A stretch of DNA of 48,306 nucleotides from an uncultured Lachnospiraceae bacterium (GTDB lineage Bacteria; Bacillota; Clostridia; Lachnospirales; Lachnospiraceae): positions 1-48,306 of the forward strand of contig CAMNDJ010000010.1 of NCBI GenBank assembly GCA_946535225.1. Reading direction: 5' to 3'. A model generated the notes under the pieces. The model did not search any database. It was not told where the DNA came from and was given only the letters and a program-made list of their open reading frames with translations. Each line of letters opens with the position of its first letter. Within the stretch, counting starts at the first letter, position 1. Both the position numbers and the translations under genes were made by a program. Positions 34,503-43,137 of this stretch are shown in pieces.

Positions 34503-34817
34503 TCAAAGCAGATCCCTTATCTCATCAAGAAGTTTTGCAACTTCATCATCCTTTGTCATCGAATCGATTTCATCGAGTTTAGCACTTACAGCCCTGTCGC
34601 GTTCGATGAGTCTTAATCTTTCTTCGAATCTCTTAAGCTGTCTGTCGCATCTTAGGATCAGATCATGTACTCCCTGTCTGGATATGTCATATTCTCCCGC
34701 TATCTCCGAAAGCGACATATCGTTATATACTAAAGCTTCATATATCTGCCTCTGATGTTCGGTCAGCATGGCGCCGTAATAGTCATATAACCTTCCGCGT
34801 TCAATAATATCATCCAT
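34503..34817 (-). CDS. ylxM: YlxM / p13-family helix-turn-helix protein
   Basis: 104-residue DNA-binding-like protein encoded next to ffh in most Firmicutes; proposed to help SRP function. Helix-turn-helix: LTEHQRQIYEALVYNDMSLSEIAGEYDISRQGVHDLI. Start set at ATG 34817 because the promoter -10 lies at 34866-34871, inside the longer frame that opens at 34877. Ribosome binding site is weak (CGGTGA). First gene of the ffh-rpsP-khpA-rimM-trmD unit. Confidence 0.92.
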   Translation of the reverse strand: MDDIIERGRLYDYYGAMLTEHQRQIYEALVYNDMSLSEIAGEYDISRQGVHDLILRCDRQLKRFEERLRLIERDRAVSAKLDEIDSMTKDDEVAKLLDEIRDLL

Positions 34818-34865
34818 GTTTTTCACCGTTTCAAGTATTATTACTTTACACTGCGCACAATCTAT

Positions 34866-34894
34866 AATATAGAGCACAAAAAAGAGGCTGTCAA
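34866..34894 (-). promoter_or_regulatory. Promoter of the ylxM-ffh operon
   Basis: Minus-strand TTGACA (34894-34889), 17-base spacer, TATATT (34871-34866). The -35 overlaps the downstream arm of the preceding gene's terminator. Confidence 0.75.
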
Positions 34895-34916
34895 GTATTT
34901 TCTCTTAACAGCCTCT
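34883..34916 (-). terminator. Terminator of the uncharacterised gene before ylxM
   Basis: Nine-base stem AGAGGCTGT / ACAGCCTCT, 16-base loop, followed on the minus strand by a T run. Confidence 0.8.
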
Positions 34917-34983
34917 GTCTTTTGTGCACATCGCTCTCCGTCAGAGTTTAAGGAATAAAACAGTGCGGTAAATCACCGGTCGA

Positions 34984-35748
34984 TCAGATCGACAGATCAA
35001 GATTACCGCCGGGCTTGGAAACTACAGCTTCCAATCCCTTGTCATCAAGACTGCCTATCATCCTTATTAGTTCTTCTACCGAACCGGCTTTGATAATGCC
35101 TTTCTTGGGAGGAACGGCTGCCTCAAACTTCTTGGCTATAGCCTCTTCTTCCTCTGTCTCTGCATCCGCCTTGGCCTGTGCTCTGTTCTCAGCGCGCTTC
35201 TCCTCGATCCTTTCAGCCTGCTTTTCAGATACCTTTGCAAGTTCTGCAAAAACATCCACGCCGCCTTCTGCATTCGGTGTTATGGAAAGGTTCTGGAGAA
35301 TATAACCTTTTTCAGCCAGTTCATCCAATTTAGCCTGGAATTCTTCATCATTCTCAAGTTTCTTGGACATATCGATGAGTGATTCTACCTGCTTCATCTG
35401 TTCAGCCGCATAATCATCATCTTCAGCCATCTTCTCAAGTTCATCTGCCGTGAATATAACAGTGTATTCCTTGTCTCCGACACCCTTCATCGTGGAGAAT
35501 TCGGAGTCGGAACCTGCTACAGCAAATCCGTAATCGCCGTACTTGTCTTTGAGTTTGTCCAAAAGACCTTTGGCTTTATCGGATAATCCATCTTCAGCGG
35601 AGAATTTCTTAACAGACGATGAAACTGAACCTTTGACTTCTTCCGAAGCGGGTTCGGATACCGTTTTTTTGGCTTTGGGTGCCTTGTATCCTTCACCGGT
35701 CGGACGAACATCGAAAGCAGAATATAGACTGCCGATATTTGTTGCCAT
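34984..35748 (-). CDS. Uncharacterised cytoplasmic protein (possibly DUF6033), sigma-D-like promoter
   Basis: 254 residues from ATG 35748, which follows AAGGAGGG; 24 upstream in-frame codons are unlikely. No signal peptide or membrane helix. The N-terminus (TNIGSLYSAFDVRPTG) is followed by a Lys/Ser/Glu-rich stretch, a globular part (KGLLDKLKDKYGDYGFAV), a helix-rich region and a Glu/Ala/Lys coiled-coil-like run (about 188-221). The GSLYSAF... start and overall make-up resemble a clostridial family often found in flagellated species; the DUF number is from memory and uncertain. The best promoter candidate upstream is of the motility (sigma-D) type. Flanked by terminators on both sides, it is a single-gene unit. 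Confidence 0.8.
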   Translation of the reverse strand: MATNIGSLYSAFDVRPTGEGYKAPKAKKTVSEPASEEVKGSVSSSVKKFSAEDGLSDKAKGLLDKLKDKYGDYGFAVAGSDSEFSTMKGVGDKEYTVIFTADELEKMAEDDDYAAEQMKQVESLIDMSKKLENDEEFQAKLDELAEKGYILQNLSITPNAEGGVDVFAELAKVSEKQAERIEEKRAENRAQAKADAETEEEEAIAKKFEAAVPPKKGIIKAGSVEELIRMIGSLDDKGLEAVVSKPGGNLDLSI

Positions 35749-35862
35749 AGTTTGCCCTCCTTTGCTTAAATTTCGAAATCCTTTTCGATATAGCACAATA
35801 TCCGTATGTATACATGCCATCTTCGGCCCTAAAGATACGCATAAATATACATTTCAAATTAT

Positions 35863-35890
35863 ATATCGGTATCCGTGTCCGGATACTTTA
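35863..35890 (-). promoter_or_regulatory. Sigma-D (SigD/FliA) like promoter
   Basis: Minus-strand TAAA (35890-35887), 16 bases, ACCGATAT (35870-35863), one mismatch to the SigD consensus TAAA-N15-GCCGATAT. No good sigma-A -35 pairs with the nearby TATAAT (35863-35858). Confidence 0.5.
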
Positions 35891-35901
35891 TAGCAGATCT
35901 T

Positions 35902-35922
35902 AAAAAAATCAAAGATTTTTTT
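35902..35922 (-). terminator. AT-rich hairpin overlapping the larC stop codon
   Basis: AAAAAAATC / GATTTTTTT, nine-base stem with a three-base loop, ending in T on the minus strand. It covers the last larC codons. Confidence 0.55.
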
Positions 35923-37111
35923 CTATCTTGTCAATGGACTCTTTGATACCTCTGGCGACCTTGGCCAGGTCCTCATATTCATACTTGGTCTTCTCCGAAC
36001 CGTAGCCTTCGGAATGCTTTACTCTCAGTTCACCGTACGGTGTATTGACCTTGCTGACACTCCTGTTCATCGTATATCTGTGAGCCATATTCTCCCTTAT
36101 ACCGATCGTGGATGTATATTTGAATATGAGTTTGATCATTTCTTCGCGTTTATTAGGTTCGCACATGACACACAACTGTGTCGCAAGTCTGGACTTCTTC
36201 ATCACTATGGGCACTGTATATACATCCAGGGCTCCTGCTTCAAACAGGCTCTCCATGCAGAAAGCTATCTTCTCCGGGGTCATGTCATCGAGATTACATG
36301 ACAGCTCAACAACATCGGTGCTCTTCTCATCCGTCATACCGAGCATCACTCTCACGCAGTTGACCTGTTCGAAATCCTTGGTCCCCATCCCGTATCCGGT
36401 ACGCACAACTCGCATAACGGGCATATCGCCGTATTCATTGACAAAATACTTAAGGCAGGCAGCACCCGTTGGCGTGCAGAGTTCGCCCTGTATCGTTCCT
36501 CCGTATATCGGCACACCTTTTAAGATATATTCCGTAGCAGGAGCAGGAACAGGCAATACCCCGTGTGCACATTTGACATGTCCGCTTCCTACATGAACGG
36601 GAGAAGCTATGACTCTGTCAATATTGAGTTTATCCATAAGAAGACACACTCCGGCGATATCGGCTATCGCATCCTTAGTTCCCACTTCATGGAAGTGAAT
36701 GTCCGTAACAGGCACGCCGTGAGCGGCACTCTCCGCTTCCGCTATCATCTTATATATCGCCATTATATCCGCTTTGACATTGTCGGCCAAAGGCATATTT
36801 ATGACTATATCACCGATCTCCTTTAAACTTGAGTGGTGATGCTCATGGTGATCATGGTGATCCGAATGCGCTGTATGAGTATGATCGTGCCCACCTTCAC
36901 TGACTCCGTTAACCTTAACCGTCATATGAGTGCCCGTGATGCCCTGCTTGGTTGATTTCTGAGGCTCTACGGTCACTCCTTCAAGTCCCAGAGCGTTCAT
37001 TGTAGTGATATATTCCGCTTTCTGCTCATTGGTCACCAAAAGCTCATATAAAGCGGCATTTAACATATCTCCCGCCGCTCCCATAGAAAGGTCAAAATAC
37101 AGTGTTTTCAT
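35909..37111 (-). CDS. larC: Nickel-pincer cofactor metallochelatase LarC
   Basis: Inserts nickel into the pincer cofactor used by lactate racemase and related enzymes. 400 residues in a single frame: FDLSMGAAGDMLNAAL at the N-terminus, a His-rich metal-storage stretch (about 74-93, with HDHTH, HHDHHEHHH), FHEVGTKDAIADI, GSGHVKCAHG and LSCNLDDMTPE. In Lactobacillus plantarum larC is expressed by frameshifting from two frames; here no frameshift is needed. Its start overlaps the larB stop (ATGA). Confidence 0.93.
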   Translation of the reverse strand: MKTLYFDLSMGAAGDMLNAALYELLVTNEQKAEYITTMNALGLEGVTVEPQKSTKQGITGTHMTVKVNGVSEGGHDHTHTAHSDHHDHHEHHHSSLKEIGDIVINMPLADNVKADIMAIYKMIAEAESAAHGVPVTDIHFHEVGTKDAIADIAGVCLLMDKLNIDRVIASPVHVGSGHVKCAHGVLPVPAPATEYILKGVPIYGGTIQGELCTPTGAACLKYFVNEYGDMPVMRVVRTGYGMGTKDFEQVNCVRVMLGMTDEKSTDVVELSCNLDDMTPEKIAFCMESLFEAGALDVYTVPIVMKKSRLATQLCVMCEPNKREEMIKLIFKYTSTIGIRENMAHRYTMNRSVSKVNTPYGELRVKHSEGYGSEKTKYEYEDLAKVARGIKESIDKIEKNL

Positions 37112-37866
37112 TGTCCGTCTCCCCTCATGTGATTGATCATACTGGCCATATATCCGGCTCCGAATCCGTTATCAATATTAACTACCGATACTCCGCTCGC
37201 ACAGGAGTTCAACATCGACAGCAAAGCCGACAGCCCTTCAAAAGAAGCTCCGTATCCCACGCTCGTGGGCACCGCTATGACCGGGCGATCGGCAAGTCCG
37301 CCTATAACGCTCGCCAATGCTCCTTCCATACCCGCTATGGCGATTATCACCGAAGCGCTCATTATGACGTCAAGATTGGAAAGGGTCCTGTGAAGTCCGG
37401 CTACACCTACATCATAGACTCTTTTGACTCTGTTGCCCAATGCTTCGGCTGTTATCGCGGCCTCCTCAGCCACCGGTATATCACTTGTTCCGCCGGTCGC
37501 TATAAGGATAGTTCCAAGTCCGTCAGGTTCGGGAATCTTGCCTATCACGCCGATCCTGCCGTCTTCATTATATTCCATATCATAAGCATTTAAGATCAGG
37601 TCCGCCTTATCCTTATCCACTCTCGTGACTAAGATGGTATCCTGGCCGTTACGCTTCATCGCATCTACGATCCCGATTATCTGTTCCGCCGTCTTACCGG
37701 CCCCGTAAATGACCTCACTCGCTCCCTGTCTTAACTTTCTGTGAGTATCGACTTTGGCATATCCTATATCTTCAAAGGGGGCTTTTCTAAGCTGCAGGAC
37801 AGCATCCTCTACTGCAATGCTTCCATCCTTTACTCCCTCTAACAGTTTTCTTATATCTGTCTGCAT
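37108..37866 (-). CDS. larB: Nickel-pincer cofactor carboxylase LarB
   Basis: Carboxylates and hydrolyses nicotinic acid adenine dinucleotide in the first step of pincer-cofactor synthesis. 252 residues: RQGASEVIYGAGKT, ATGGTSDIPVAEEA, YDVGVAGLHR and GMEGALASVIGGL, a PurE-like fold. GGAAGGAA precedes the ATG. larE and a lactate-racemase-like larA are not in the window. Confidence 0.93.
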   Translation of the reverse strand: MQTDIRKLLEGVKDGSIAVEDAVLQLRKAPFEDIGYAKVDTHRKLRQGASEVIYGAGKTAEQIIGIVDAMKRNGQDTILVTRVDKDKADLILNAYDMEYNEDGRIGVIGKIPEPDGLGTILIATGGTSDIPVAEEAAITAEALGNRVKRVYDVGVAGLHRTLSNLDVIMSASVIIAIAGMEGALASVIGGLADRPVIAVPTSVGYGASFEGLSALLSMLNSCASGVSVVNIDNGFGAGYMASMINHMRGDGQ

Positions 37867-37943
37867 TTCGTTCCTTCCCTGATAAAAATCTGCGTTTGTA
37901 CGACAAACAGATGCGATGCTCTGTTTCTCTTACTCTTACAAGT

Positions 37944-37973
37944 ATAATACAACAGGCGCCTTGCCTTTGACAA
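37944..37973 (-). promoter_or_regulatory. Promoter of larB-larC
   Basis: Minus-strand TTGTCA (37973-37968), 18-base spacer, TATTAT (37949-37944). Its -35 is only six bases from the divergent HAD gene's -35. Confidence 0.55.
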
Positions 37974-37979
37974 ACGATA

Positions 37980-38008
37980 TTGCCAAACCTCAAATGTTGC
38001 CTTATTAT
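37980..38008 (+). promoter_or_regulatory. Promoter of the HAD phosphatase gene
   Basis: TTGCCA (37980-37985), 17-base spacer, TATTAT (38003-38008). Just downstream, GTGATC-GCTTAA-GATCAC (38015-38032) is a small inverted repeat in the leader. Confidence 0.65.
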
Positions 38009-38062
38009 AGTACGGTGATCGCTTAAGATCACTTCAATCATTTGACAGGAAAGCGTGGATAT

Positions 38063-38707
38063 ATGTACAGATATGTTTGTTTTGACTTAGACGGCACACT
38101 CACGATGTCCGAATTCGGCGTCGTAAGGAGCGTGGAATATGCCCTTAACAGGATGGGGATAGAAGAACCCGACAAATCTAAGCTCCTTCGATTCATAGGA
38201 CCGCCGTTATATGTTTCATTTCCCGATTATTACGGATTAAATGAAGCTGATACGGAGACAGCCATAGAATACTTCAGAGAGATCTATGACAATGAAGGAT
38301 ATAAGGAATCACCGTTATATGACGGGATCAAAGAGGTACTCTCTGCCCTTAAAGATGCCGGCAGGCATATTTTCATAGTAACATCCAAGCCTCTCCCCAT
38401 GGCACTTAAAGTTGCTGAAAATACCGGACTTGACAAATACATCGATGCGATCATCGGTCCGGACGGAGAAATGAAGGATGCGAGCAAATCTGCTCTCTTA
38501 AAAAGGGCGATCGAGCGCACCGAAGACGGAAACATCGGAAACATGATAATGATCGGCGACAGATGTTACGATATAGACGGAGCAAACGAAGTCGGAATGG
38601 ATTCCGTAGGCGCTGTATACGGATACGGAAGCAGAGAAGAACTCACACGCTCCGGCGCTACTTATCTTGCTGATACTCCCGCGGATATCCTCAGTTTCAT
38701 TTTATGA
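38063..38707 (+). CDS. HAD-superfamily phosphatase, phosphoglycolate-phosphatase-like
   Basis: 214 residues. HAD motifs: FDLDGTLTMSE (nucleophile Asp), VTSKP (motif II), a lysine in the DASKSALLKR region, and IGDRCYDIDGA (motif IV acids), with an alpha-helical cap after motif I (subfamily IA). Substrate unknown; the closest named group is Gph/PgmB-like. Start at ATG 38063 (MYRYVCFDLDG), with AGGA 12 bases upstream; a TTG seven codons earlier is in frame. Its stop codon abuts the stop of the convergent acyltransferase gene with no bases between. Confidence 0.88.
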   Translation: MYRYVCFDLDGTLTMSEFGVVRSVEYALNRMGIEEPDKSKLLRFIGPPLYVSFPDYYGLNEADTETAIEYFREIYDNEGYKESPLYDGIKEVLSALKDAGRHIFIVTSKPLPMALKVAENTGLDKYIDAIIGPDGEMKDASKSALLKRAIERTEDGNIGNMIMIGDRCYDIDGANEVGMDSVGAVYGYGSREELTRSGATYLADTPADILSFIL

Positions 38708-40618
38708 TCATTCAGCGCAGTCTACCCATATCACGGGTCTGACGGCTCCGCCGGGTTTATTGACATATTTCTCTGACATAACGACTTCACCTTCTACATT
38801 TACGATGGGAGCCGTGATCTCATTTACCCCGCTCTCCCCCTTTAACCACCACCATGAAGAGCCGTAACCCTTCATGTCCCACTGGTGCATTTTGGTTATC
38901 TTATTCGTATTTGTTCCCTGTGCCTCGGCAACCTTCGTGATATCGATCTTTCGTTCTTCATCCGTCTTAAACAGTTCTTCGGCTTCACCCGGATTTAGCA
39001 GGCTTACCATATCTCCGTTCTTTTGTATGACTCTTTCATATTCGTATTTGCTGAAACTTGACAGCGAACTGTCCGAATTGAGCATCTGCCTTAAGTCACA
39101 GTTATGCCAGCTCACCTTCTCATGTTTCTGATGATAGTAACTCCCGGCGATGCCTTCCTTGGACAAAAGCCTCACTTCGTCACCTTCTCTTTCGATCACT
39201 ATCCATTTGATCCGCTCCTGTCCGGGAATGGTCCAATCCTCTTCAATATGACCGAATCTTACTTCATCTCCTATCGCTGCATTCCTGAGTTTATTCATCT
39301 CTGCTTCATATTCAGATCTTGCAAATATCGTCCTTGCGAAAGTCATGATAAGAGTCAGGCTAAATACGATAAGGATTATCGCTGCTGCCAATATCTTGAA
39401 AAGCCTTACGTTTCTTTCATGTTTCTTCCTTGCAGCTTCACTTTCCAATGTATCGTTATACTTCTTCTCTCTGCAAAGAAGCCTGATCACGCCTGCCGTT
39501 ATCTTCTTTATAAGCGGTGATATGGCAGCAGTGCATGCGATACTTGATATGAGAACGATGGCAAATATCCAGAAATCCTTCATATGAAGATCACTGAATA
39601 TCCTGTTAACGAAATAACCGTGGATCAGGAACAGTTCGACGCTTATCCCGCTTAAATACTTAAGCACTCTGTTACCTATGGTGATACGCATATTGAGCAG
39701 AAGGACAAACATCACAAAAACGAGGCACGATACGGACTGAACGATCAAAGTGATGATCTCGTCACGTCTTCCTAAAGAATACATATGATCATGATAATAG
39801 CCGAAGCGAAGGACTACATATGCCGAAACAAAGAATACGACTATGACCGTGAGGATCGAAAAAACCGTCATCATGATCCTGTAACGATCTTCGCAGAATC
39901 TCTCTATCGCTTTCTTAAACCTTGCATACACCATTCCGAAAGAGAATGTGATCGTGGAATTGTACCACCACTCTCCTTTAAACCAATGGGATTTGTCCCC
40001 CTGTGCATCATGTCCTCTGAGTGAACTGTATATGATGAGCGCGATCACAAAGACGCACATCACAGACAGTGCAACATCCTTATTTTTTATCAGATTGAAA
40101 GTTGCATAAAAGAGAAAATATAAAACTGCTATCTCGACAATGAACCAGCCGTTGCTGTTGACTAATGTAAGACCGAAAATATCACTAAGCGCATCAGAAA
40201 GATTATATCTGATACCGTATCCCAAAGCGCACAGCAATACACCGAGAGTATTTATGATCCAAAAAGGTATGAGTACGGACGGAAATCTTCTTGCAGGGAA
40301 TGTCTTAAGATAATCCGGTTTTTCAAGGAAGCTGATATACAGACCGTATCCGGATACAAAAAAGAAGATTGCCGTAAAGAGATAGCCCAGATAATTAAGC
40401 AGAGTGACAGGGCCTTTGTATGATGCCCCGAATCCGGTGACATGTTGAGTTAAATGATGGAGTATTATAGCCACACAGGCGACAGCCTGTATCGCCTTAG
40501 TCTGTTCGATGTTTAAATAATCGGGTGCATTCTTTCCCCTGCTTACGCGGGCACCGAAAAATGTGATGATAAGTAATACGATCGGATAAAAGAGCAACAG
40601 GATATGATAAATATTCAT
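38708..40618 (-). CDS. Acyltransferase-3 membrane protein with C-terminal DUF6273-like domain
   Basis: 636 residues. Residues about 1-395 form a ten-or-so-helix acyltransferase family 3 (OafA-like) domain: IEQTKAIQAVACVAIILHHLTQH carries the early catalytic-type His, with FFFVSGYGLY and LFLIHGYFV later. One more helix (about 411-434) leads to an outer domain of about 200 residues: VRFGHIEEDW, WIVIEREGDEVRLLSKEG, WHNCDLRQMLN and VRPVIWVD, the DUF6273 pattern. Such enzymes acylate cell-surface sugars; the fused domain suggests surface binding. GGGAG precedes the ATG. It follows the lipoprotein gene by 25 bases. Confidence 0.85.
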   Translation of the reverse strand: MNIYHILLLFYPIVLLIITFFGARVSRGKNAPDYLNIEQTKAIQAVACVAIILHHLTQHVTGFGASYKGPVTLLNYLGYLFTAIFFFVSGYGLYISFLEKPDYLKTFPARRFPSVLIPFWIINTLGVLLCALGYGIRYNLSDALSDIFGLTLVNSNGWFIVEIAVLYFLFYATFNLIKNKDVALSVMCVFVIALIIYSSLRGHDAQGDKSHWFKGEWWYNSTITFSFGMVYARFKKAIERFCEDRYRIMMTVFSILTVIVVFFVSAYVVLRFGYYHDHMYSLGRRDEIITLIVQSVSCLVFVMFVLLLNMRITIGNRVLKYLSGISVELFLIHGYFVNRIFSDLHMKDFWIFAIVLISSIACTAAISPLIKKITAGVIRLLCREKKYNDTLESEAARKKHERNVRLFKILAAAIILIVFSLTLIMTFARTIFARSEYEAEMNKLRNAAIGDEVRFGHIEEDWTIPGQERIKWIVIEREGDEVRLLSKEGIAGSYYHQKHEKVSWHNCDLRQMLNSDSSLSSFSKYEYERVIQKNGDMVSLLNPGEAEELFKTDEERKIDITKVAEAQGTNTNKITKMHQWDMKGYGSSWWWLKGESGVNEITAPIVNVEGEVVMSEKYVNKPGGAVRPVIWVDCAE

Positions 40619-40643
40619 TCATTCTCCCATATATGGCAGTTTA

Positions 40644-41471
40644 TTACTGAAGATGCATCGTTCCCTTCTGTCCCTCGGAATTCTTGGCCTGAAGAGACAT
40701 GGTCCCTACAGACGCATCCTGCGGGATCTCAAATATCAATACTCTCTGCTGTGTCTGTCCTGCTGCAAAAGTATCATTGCTGGCAGCCATATCATCAAGC
40801 AACAGAGTATACTGCTGGTGCACCTTCTCACCGCCGTCGATCGAAAGATAGAAATTGGGATTGCGGTAGAACATATCAAAAACAGTATCCGCCGAAGAAT
40901 TGTTCGTCACGGAGAACTTAAGAACACAAAGAGTCTTGCCGTCCGTAGCGTCCATCGCCATAAGCATATCCTCACCGGATGTCGGATAGGAATCGGTCAG
41001 TTCATATCCCTCATATGCAATACTGAAATCATTCATGCCGTAGAACTGAGCCAGATCACCTACAGCCTGCTCCGCATCATCTTTCTTCCCGGAAGAATCA
41101 TCCTTCTTATCGGCATTCTTATCCGGGTCCTTCTCTTTGGAAGCATTCGCCTTCTTGGCCAGATAATCTTCTGCCGCAGCCTTGGCCTCTCTCTCTTTCT
41201 GTCTCTTGAGCGCCTCTGCAGCCGCCTGCTCATTCAGTTCCTCTTCATCTAAGAGGCTGTCTTCAGGCTTAAGAGGATCATATTTTAGAATAAGACCTGC
41301 AGCATATTCGGTCACAAGGGCCGTCTGTTCTTCAGTAAGCTCCGGTACCGAAACAATACCACAGCCACCCAGGGTAACTGCAGCTGCAACAAGAACAAGG
41401 GACAATGTTCCCGTCCTGTATACGTTCGTCTTTATTCTGTTATCATCAGTCTTATAAACTCTTTTTTTCAT
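40644..41471 (-). CDS. Lipoprotein with charged linker and Ig-like (DUF4352-like) domain
   Basis: 275 residues from ATG 41471. Basic N-terminus, hydrophobic segment, lipobox LGGC with Cys37. Then a Lys/Glu/Ala-rich coiled-coil-like linker (about 70-130). The C-terminal part (about 150-275) has a beta-sandwich pattern with KFSVTNNSSADTVFDMF and FEIPQDAS, as in DUF4352 proteins. Role unknown; likely an envelope sensor or adhesin partner for the acyltransferase encoded next. The ribosome binding site is weak (GGGT), and 17 more codons upstream are open. Confidence 0.75.
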   Translation of the reverse strand: MKKRVYKTDDNRIKTNVYRTGTLSLVLVAAAVTLGGCGIVSVPELTEEQTALVTEYAAGLILKYDPLKPEDSLLDEEELNEQAAAEALKRQKEREAKAAAEDYLAKKANASKEKDPDKNADKKDDSSGKKDDAEQAVGDLAQFYGMNDFSIAYEGYELTDSYPTSGEDMLMAMDATDGKTLCVLKFSVTNNSSADTVFDMFYRNPNFYLSIDGGEKVHQQYTLLLDDMAASNDTFAAGQTQQRVLIFEIPQDASVGTMSLQAKNSEGQKGTMHLQ

Positions 41472-41549
41472 AATTACCCGGTACTTATCGATATGTCTGC
41501 CGAAGATATATATCATCCCCAAACATCATACTTACTATACCACCCCGCG

Positions 41550-43112
41550 CTAGCCTTTATCAAGTGTGAAGTAGAATCCCACACCGTTATCATAATTAGT
41601 GACTCCGTATTCCTGACCCATGGAATTACATATGGCTGCAACTATAGAGAGTCCTACTCCGCTTCCTCCGTAGGCCCTGGTCCTCGCCTTATCAACCTTA
41701 TAGAATTTCTCCCACAGGTGCTCTAAACTCTCTTCCGGTATCCTGTCTCCGGTATTGAAGACGGTGATCTTTACTCTGTCCGTACCCTCGATATCCCTGA
41801 CATCAATATCGATGTTCTTCTCATTGCTGCAGTGATTCATCGCATTTGAGAGATAGTTGGTGATGATCTCTTCCACCATGTATTCGTCTCCCCATACATA
41901 TATCGGATCTCCGTTCGGAAAATGAACATCAATATTGTTCTGTTTGGTAAGTATCTCCGTTGTCTTGACGATACCCTGGATGACCTCCACTATATCAAAT
42001 CTCTCCATGTTCACCGTATCGGATCCGAACTCTAACTGATTGAGCGTAAGGAGTTTTTTGACCATTTCATTCATCTTGGACGCTTCATCGCTTATGACAT
42101 TACAGTAATATGTCATATTCTCGGGATCATCTATGACCCCTTCTGACAGCCCCTCGGCATAACCCTGAATGAGTGCGATCGGAGTCTTGAGTTCATGAGA
42201 TACATTGGATAGGAATTCTCTTCTCATCTCATCGATCTCTGTCTTCTCTTCAATATCTTTGGTGAGTCTTGCATTTGCGCTCTTAAGTTCCGATATGGTA
42301 CTCTCGAGCGATTCGGACAGCTTATTGATATTTCTGCCAAGCAGAGTGATCTCATTGTCGCCCCTGGGTCTGTATTTGGCATTAAAATCAAGCCTTGTCA
42401 TCTTCTCCGATATCTCAGCAAGTCTTAAGATCGGTATGCTTATGGTCTTGGATGCGAGAACTATCAAAAGGGCGCTTACCAGTACAACGAATATAGATAC
42501 GTATCCTAAGAATCTGTTGGTTATCGCCACACTGTTATCTATACTCTCCACGGCCGATCTTATGAGAAAGATATTGCCGCTTCCGAGAGTGCCCCACATC
42601 TCCATATATTCTCCGCCCGTTCTGACATCTTTGGTAAGACTCAGAGAATAATCTTCCGTAGATTCAAGCAATTCTTCCGGATCGGAAGGAGGCTTAGCCA
42701 TACCCGGTACGGGGCTGTTGTCATTATGATCTGCCACAGCCGTCTCACCCTCCGGGATATTATCTGAGAATATCCTGTCCCACAGGCGCATCTTAAGCGC
42801 ATTTGCATCTTTGCCTGTCAGCTTGATCATCTGAGAATTACTGTCCATCACCAGAAGGTCAAGTGAATATTTCTCGCATATCCTCAGAAGTTCATTATCA
42901 TACTCATCCGTATCAAATTCATTCTCTGTCTCAGCCTGATTGATGCTGTCATATGCCTCGATTATCTCCTGCTCCTTGTTCCTTAAATAGAATTTCTTCA
43001 GCAGCAGGTTATTTGCCACATATAACATAAGTATCGCCATGGCGAACACGGCGATGAATATGAATGAATACTGTGTACTTATTGAATGCCTGTATTTTCT
43101 GTTGCACTTCAT
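41550..43112 (-). CDS. Two-helix sensor histidine kinase with HAMP domain
   Basis: 520 residues: TM1 (about 15-37), extracytoplasmic sensor of about 160 residues with an acidic and Pro-rich stretch, TM2 (about 201-222), HAMP (about 224-277), HisKA with H306 (NVSHELKTPIALIQGYAEGL in family terms), and HATPase_c (NYLSNAMNHC, GSGVGLSI). Architecture like VanS/PhoR-type kinases. It starts 25 bases after the response regulator gene. The extracytoplasmic sensor is not one I can name. Confidence 0.93.
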   Translation of the reverse strand: MKCNRKYRHSISTQYSFIFIAVFAMAILMLYVANNLLLKKFYLRNKEQEIIEAYDSINQAETENEFDTDEYDNELLRICEKYSLDLLVMDSNSQMIKLTGKDANALKMRLWDRIFSDNIPEGETAVADHNDNSPVPGMAKPPSDPEELLESTEDYSLSLTKDVRTGGEYMEMWGTLGSGNIFLIRSAVESIDNSVAITNRFLGYVSIFVVLVSALLIVLASKTISIPILRLAEISEKMTRLDFNAKYRPRGDNEITLLGRNINKLSESLESTISELKSANARLTKDIEEKTEIDEMRREFLSNVSHELKTPIALIQGYAEGLSEGVIDDPENMTYYCNVISDEASKMNEMVKKLLTLNQLEFGSDTVNMERFDIVEVIQGIVKTTEILTKQNNIDVHFPNGDPIYVWGDEYMVEEIITNYLSNAMNHCSNEKNIDIDVRDIEGTDRVKITVFNTGDRIPEESLEHLWEKFYKVDKARTRAYGGSGVGLSIVAAICNSMGQEYGVTNYDNGVGFYFTLDKG

Positions 43113-43137
43113 AAACTGTCTGTCACGTATATTTTAT

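Noticed and set aside
37787..38041. 84-codon minus-strand frame before larB
   Set aside because: Overlaps the larB start and both divergent promoters; Cys/Arg-rich, not protein-like.
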